15,039 bases of DNA from Candidatus Saccharimonadota bacterium (GTDB taxonomy: Bacteria > Patescibacteriota > Saccharimonadia > Saccharimonadales > UBA10212), in contig JAQGHE010000005.1 in NCBI GenBank assembly GCA_028288985.1, positions 1-15,039 on the forward strand, read 5' to 3'. The number at the start of each line of letters is the position of its first letter. The stretch's first letter is position 1. The position numbers were made by a program, and so were the translations under genes. The notes beneath the pieces are model-generated. The model searched no databases. It was given only the letters and a program-made list of their open reading frames with translations, and was not told where the DNA came from. Positions 12,630 to 15,039 of this stretch are shown one piece after another.

Positions 12630-13101
12630 TCGTCCGCGGTTTTGGCTGGTTTTTTTGCTGGATAATCTTCCGGAAGGCTCTATTTTTAAAGTTGGAGCCC
12701 TCCATATAACCGTTATCCCCTGGTTCGTAGCGGATTTGAGCAGCCAGGAAATTATCGAGACTTTTTACACTAAATTCTCAACTTTTCAGCAGTTGGAAAT
12801 CAAAGTTGGCAAACTGATAGAGCTAGGGCCCAGGAACGTTCCTGTCAGCTTGATAGAACCCAGCCCAGAGCTTTTGGCGATTCACCAGGAGGCGCTTGCC
12901 TGGTTTAAGGATATCGAGGCCCGATGGGCGCTGAAAGATCCTTATGTTGACGATCAGTTTTTGCCCCATATCCGGCGGCGGGGCGGAGCCAGTCTGCTGG
13001 AGGGTGAGACTATAAAATTCAAATCGCTAAGCTTGGTTTCCGCCCGCCGGCAAGAGGACGGGCTGCGCAAAGTGGCAGCAAGGGTTGGTTCCGGTGGATA
13101 A
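12610..13101 (+). CDS. 2H phosphoesterase-like protein (LigT/2'-5' RNA ligase superfamily)
   Basis: Counting from the GTG at 12610, the protein has 163 residues. It opens with a beta-strand FWLVFLLD (11-18), then LHITVIPWF (31-39), whose H32-x-T34 matches the first half of the 2H active site. The second half appears as FLPHIRRRGG (117-126) with H120, but Arg122 stands where Thr or Ser is usual. The family acts on cyclic phosphates or 2'-5' linked RNA ends; the substrate here is unknown. An upstream GTG at 12583 would add nine residues and increase overlap with efp from 20 to 47 nt. The 3' end overlaps tlyA, so efp, this gene and tlyA are probably co-translated. Confidence 0.7.
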   Translation: MSASKADRPRFWLVFLLDNLPEGSIFKVGALHITVIPWFVADLSSQEIIETFYTKFSTFQQLEIKVGKLIELGPRNVPVSLIEPSPELLAIHQEALAWFKDIEARWALKDPYVDDQFLPHIRRRGGASLLEGETIKFKSLSLVSARRQEDGLRKVAARVGSGG

Positions 13102-13816
13102 GATTCGGCTGGATCAGGCCTTAGTAAGTAGAGGTTTAGTTAGTACCCGCTCGCAGGCGGAGAGTTATATCAAGCTTGGAAAGGTGCAGGTGGACGGGAA
13201 GGTCGTCACTAAGCCCGGACACAAAATCGACATACAAAACCACCTTACTATGGCGCAAGAGGCGCAGTATGTCAGCCGGGCAGCTCTTAAGCTTGCCAGC
13301 GCCGCCGGCGTGCTGGGGCTGGACTTTAAAGATAAGACAGTACTTGACGTGGGGAGCAGCACCGGCGGCTTTACCGATTATGCCCTGAAGCACGGAGCCC
13401 TAAAGGTGATAGCTGTTGATGTAGGTACCGGGCAAATGCACCCATCTTTAAGAACTAATCTGAAAGTAGAGCTGCGGGAGAAAACTGATATCCGGGATAT
13501 AGACAAGATCAGTCCTCCTCCGGACATCGTGCTTATAGATGTCAGCTTTATAAGCCTGCGGGAAATACTGCCTAAGATCGCTCACCTTGCCGGCAGCAAT
13601 ACGCAGATTGCAGCCATGCTGAAGCCGCAGTTTGAGGCCGGGACCAAGGATGTTCATAAAGGTGTGATCAAAAACGATACCTTACGGCGTCGGATACTGA
13701 AGGATTTTGAAACCTGGGTAAAACAAATGTTCATCATCAAAGCCAAATCCGACAGCGAAGTAGCCGGCGCAAAGGGTAACCTGGAGCGTTTTTACCTCTT
13801 GAAAAAATTGTCATAG
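13094..13816 (+). CDS. tlyA: TlyA-family rRNA 2'-O-methyltransferase / hemolysin-like
   Basis: An N-terminal S4 RNA-binding domain (about 4-60, RLDQALVSRGL and the KVQVDGKVV turn) is fused to an FtsJ-like methyltransferase. Motif I is VLDVGSSTGGFTD, followed by IAVDVGTGQMH; then come LIDVSFISL, MLKPQFEAG and a late SDSEVAGAKGNLERF, all typical of TlyA. The family methylates ribose in 16S and 23S rRNA using S-adenosylmethionine; the hemolysin label is historical. GTG at 13094 gives 240 aa, with AGGG (13081-13084) nine bases upstream. A TTG at 13085 would add three residues and is less like the family start. It overlaps the previous gene by 8 nt. Confidence 0.9.
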   Translation: MDKIRLDQALVSRGLVSTRSQAESYIKLGKVQVDGKVVTKPGHKIDIQNHLTMAQEAQYVSRAALKLASAAGVLGLDFKDKTVLDVGSSTGGFTDYALKHGALKVIAVDVGTGQMHPSLRTNLKVELREKTDIRDIDKISPPPDIVLIDVSFISLREILPKIAHLAGSNTQIAAMLKPQFEAGTKDVHKGVIKNDTLRRRILKDFETWVKQMFIIKAKSDSEVAGAKGNLERFYLLKKLS

Positions 13817-14045
13817 AGCGTTAAACTTCGTAGTGACTATTGTCAAACCAGTGCGACAATTATGCGTCTGAGAAAGTAGGATGAACCTCCAAGAACGCCG
13901 CCTACACCACTCTCGGGTGCTCGCACTTTAAGCTCAGCCGAAGGATAGAAGCCTTTAGTGTCTACAGCTTACAAGCTGACAATCAGTTGCAAACAGATGG
14001 CCCAACGGGGAAATTTGTAGTACACCAAAAGAGAGGACGACCTTT
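13817..14045 (+). other. 229-nt gap before the wall-hydrolase gene, partly structured
   Basis: No ORF, tRNA or intrinsic terminator is visible. There is an inverted repeat ATTGTC-N10-GACAAT (13839-13844, 13855-13860). There are short stems GTAGG (13876-13880) with CCTAC (13901-13905), CACC (13905-13908) with GGTG (13916-13919), and CAGCT (13965-13969) with AGCTG (13974-13978). TTGTCA at 13840-13845 is a -35-like box, but no good -10 follows. An SD GAGAGGA (14031-14037) precedes the ATG at 14046. Such a long leader before a wall hydrolase could be regulatory; I could not match it to the cyclic-di-AMP riboswitch. Confidence 0.4.
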
Positions 14046-14762
14046 ATGTCGATCCGTCGGAATGCGGTATGCGCGGCCGTGACCTGCTGCGTATTGCTGA
14101 CGTACGGTGGACAAAGTGGCTTCGCCACTGGCCCTGTCGTCGGGGAAGCAACACCTTCTGACCCGCCGGTAAGCGTTACCCAGCCGGACCAAATTCCGGC
14201 ACCGGTGACCGATGATCCGCCTCGGCACATTGTCGGTTCATCAATCGTCAGGCATTACGTTCTGCCCGTTCAGACCCAGCCTGCCGCACAGGTGGGGGTC
14301 AGCTTTGAGGCTCGCGCCAAAGCGGTCAGATGGCTGAGCGGCAAGATCGCCAGCTACCTTCGGACCAGCATGAACTGGGCGGCTGTCATGGGCGCTACGA
14401 TCCGACCTCCAAAGGTCCGGCACCTTAGCTCCATGAGCGTCCCGCGCTTGAAGAGAGAAGCAGTCATGTGGAAACACATCGCCGCTCTCACCAGGTTCCG
14501 GGCGCAGCACCCGCCGCATCTGAAGCAGTTTTTGTGCATCCACCACTACGAAGGCAGTTGGACGGATACAGGAGCTCCGTACTACGGTGGGCTGCAAATG
14601 GATCGCAGCTTCCAGCAGACATATGCGCCTCGTCTCTACCAAGCAAAAGGGACGGCCAATTACTGGAGCCCGCTGGAGCAGATCTGGGCAGCAGAAAAGG
14701 CTCTCAAATCGCGCGGCTTTGGGCCTTGGCCCAACACCGCCAGATACTGTGGACTTCTTTAG
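14046..14762 (+). CDS. Secreted Rpf/lysozyme-like cell-wall hydrolase
   Basis: A 238-aa protein. The N-terminus has two Arg, a hydrophobic stretch (7-19) and a probable cleavage after GFA near residue 27, so export is likely. A Pro/Ala-rich spacer (30-90) and a basic helical region (about 95-155) lead to the catalytic domain. This has CIHHYEGSW (164-172) with E169 as the likely acid, YYGGLQM (about 179-185), WSPLEQIWAAEKAL, and an end in PWPNTARYCGLL. C164 and C235 probably form the disulfide of this fold. The domain resembles resuscitation-promoting factors and actinobacterial transglycosylase-like proteins that cut peptidoglycan, perhaps self or host wall. It looks more GC-rich than its neighbours. 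SD GAGAGGA supports the ATG. Confidence 0.85.
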   Translation: MSIRRNAVCAAVTCCVLLTYGGQSGFATGPVVGEATPSDPPVSVTQPDQIPAPVTDDPPRHIVGSSIVRHYVLPVQTQPAAQVGVSFEARAKAVRWLSGKIASYLRTSMNWAAVMGATIRPPKVRHLSSMSVPRLKREAVMWKHIAALTRFRAQHPPHLKQFLCIHHYEGSWTDTGAPYYGGLQMDRSFQQTYAPRLYQAKGTANYWSPLEQIWAAEKALKSRGFGPWPNTARYCGLL

Positions 14763-14770
14763 CAACAAAG

Positions 14771-14796
14771 GGGGGCCGGCCTTCAGGCCGGCCCCC
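14771..14796. terminator. GC-rich 11-bp hairpin between convergent genes
   Basis: GGGGGCCGGCC (14771-14781) pairs perfectly with GGCCGGCCCCC (14786-14796) around TTCA. It lies 9 nt after the hydrolase stop and about 40 nt beyond the end of the minus-strand regulator gene. Reading plus, no T-run follows; reading minus, CCTTTGTT follows, a weak U-tract. It probably acts as a shared transcription stop for both genes, more canonical for the minus strand. Confidence 0.6.
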
Positions 14797-14834
14797 ACCA
14801 GACCGGCTTAAATCGGTTTGGCAATAGTCAATTT

Positions 14835-15039
14835 TTATAATAAGGATTGCAGCGCATCGACGTCTTTGAGCGTAATGTAAAACTGCTTGGTTTTAATCAA
14901 TCCTCGCTGTTCCAGCTTGGCAAGTTCCCGGCTGGCCGTTTCGCGGCTGGCATTTATAGAGCTGGCAATATCCTGATGGCGCAGGGGCACGTTAATCATT
15001 AAACCCTCTTCGGTTTGTTCGCCGAAGCGATGCGACATA
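14835..15039 (-). CDS. Crp/Fnr-family transcription regulator, C-terminal part
   Basis: Only the last 67 or so codons are inside the window; the frame stays open to the right edge. The segment matches the Crp-type winged helix-turn-helix: SHRFGEQ (end of the dimer helix), INVPLRHQDIASSINASRET (first HTH helix and turn), SRELAKLEQRGLIKTK (recognition helix and wing). The cyclic-nucleotide-binding-like sensor domain would lie beyond 15039, so the ligand cannot be judged. A Met codon at the window edge (15036-15038) is internal, not a real start. It is transcribed toward the wall-hydrolase gene. Confidence 0.9.
   Translation of the reverse strand, partial: MSHRFGEQTEEGLMINVPLRHQDIASSINASRETASRELAKLEQRGLIKTKQFYITLKDVDALQSLL

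Noticed and set aside
13839..13860. Crp/Fnr operator for the neighbouring regulator
   Set aside because: The half-sites are separated by 10 nt, unlike the 4-6 nt spacing of Crp/Fnr boxes; left as an unexplained inverted repeat.
13860..14030. Cyclic-di-AMP (ydaO) riboswitch before the wall hydrolase
   Set aside because: Position is attractive, but I could not find the conserved sequence blocks; kept only as a check to run.
14241..14798. 185-aa minus-strand frame and a 119-aa plus-strand frame (14468-14827) over the hydrolase gene
   Set aside because: GC-rich DNA leaves long chance frames; the hydrolase frame has a signal peptide, catalytic Glu and paired Cys, while these have nothing recognisable and run through the hairpin.

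Overview
The window reads as a chromosomal stretch of a small-genome bacterium of the Candidate Phyla Radiation. Candidatus Saccharibacteria (TM7) or a close relative is most likely. The basis is the run rpsF-ssb-rpsR-efp-tlyA with small unknown genes between, the style of the SSB, PNPase and FtsK proteins, and a 269-aa unknown of a kind I associate with that group. This assignment is from memory of the families and was not tested by search. UGA is an ordinary stop here: efp ends on TGA at the usual EF-P length, which argues against the UGA-recoding lineages (Gracilibacteria, Absconditabacteria). G+C is roughly half by eye. Start codons are mixed (ATG, GTG, TTG) and many genes lack a clear Shine-Dalgarno (SD) sequence.

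Layout. 1-222: 3' end of truB. 239-1027: two accessory genes, an FHA (phosphothreonine-binding) protein and a 76-aa acidic protein with a threonine-bearing tandem repeat. They lie where ribF often sits between truB and rpsO. 1080-6304: an RNA-processing block of rpsO, pnp, a family-4-like uracil-DNA glycosylase overlapping pnp, and RNase J. The rpsO-pnp gap holds two hairpins. 6384-6983: an unrecognised gene with its own promoter and a possible resemblance to OspF/SpvC/HopA1-type folds. 7070-9271: ftsK behind a near-perfect sigma-70 promoter. 9272-9495: a gap with a promoter, a foldable RNA of about 90 nt and an intrinsic terminator that ends just before the SD of a 269-aa unknown gene (9496-10305). 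This is attenuator or riboswitch-like architecture.

10342-13816: a translation and replication operon with its own promoter: rpsF (TTG start), ssb, a 53-aa small gene, rpsR, a 110-aa helical unknown, efp, a 2H-phosphoesterase-like gene and tlyA. Several of these genes touch or overlap. 13817-14045: a 229-nt gap, then a secreted Rpf/lysozyme-like wall hydrolase (14046-14762). After a very GC-rich hairpin, the convergent C-terminal end of a Crp/Fnr-family regulator runs off the right edge on the minus strand.

Most of the genes form a housekeeping core of mRNA decay (PNPase, RNase J), translation (S15, S6, S18, EF-P, TlyA, TruB), and DNA maintenance (SSB, UDG, FtsK). The observations most worth a second look are the structured leader before the 269-aa gene, a UDG lacking all four Fe-S cysteines, a possible phosphothreonine theme (FHA reader, Thr-repeat protein, and a lyase-like protein 5 kb away), the structured pnp leader, and the small gene between ssb and rpsR. 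No tRNA, rRNA, CRISPR array or insertion sequence was seen.
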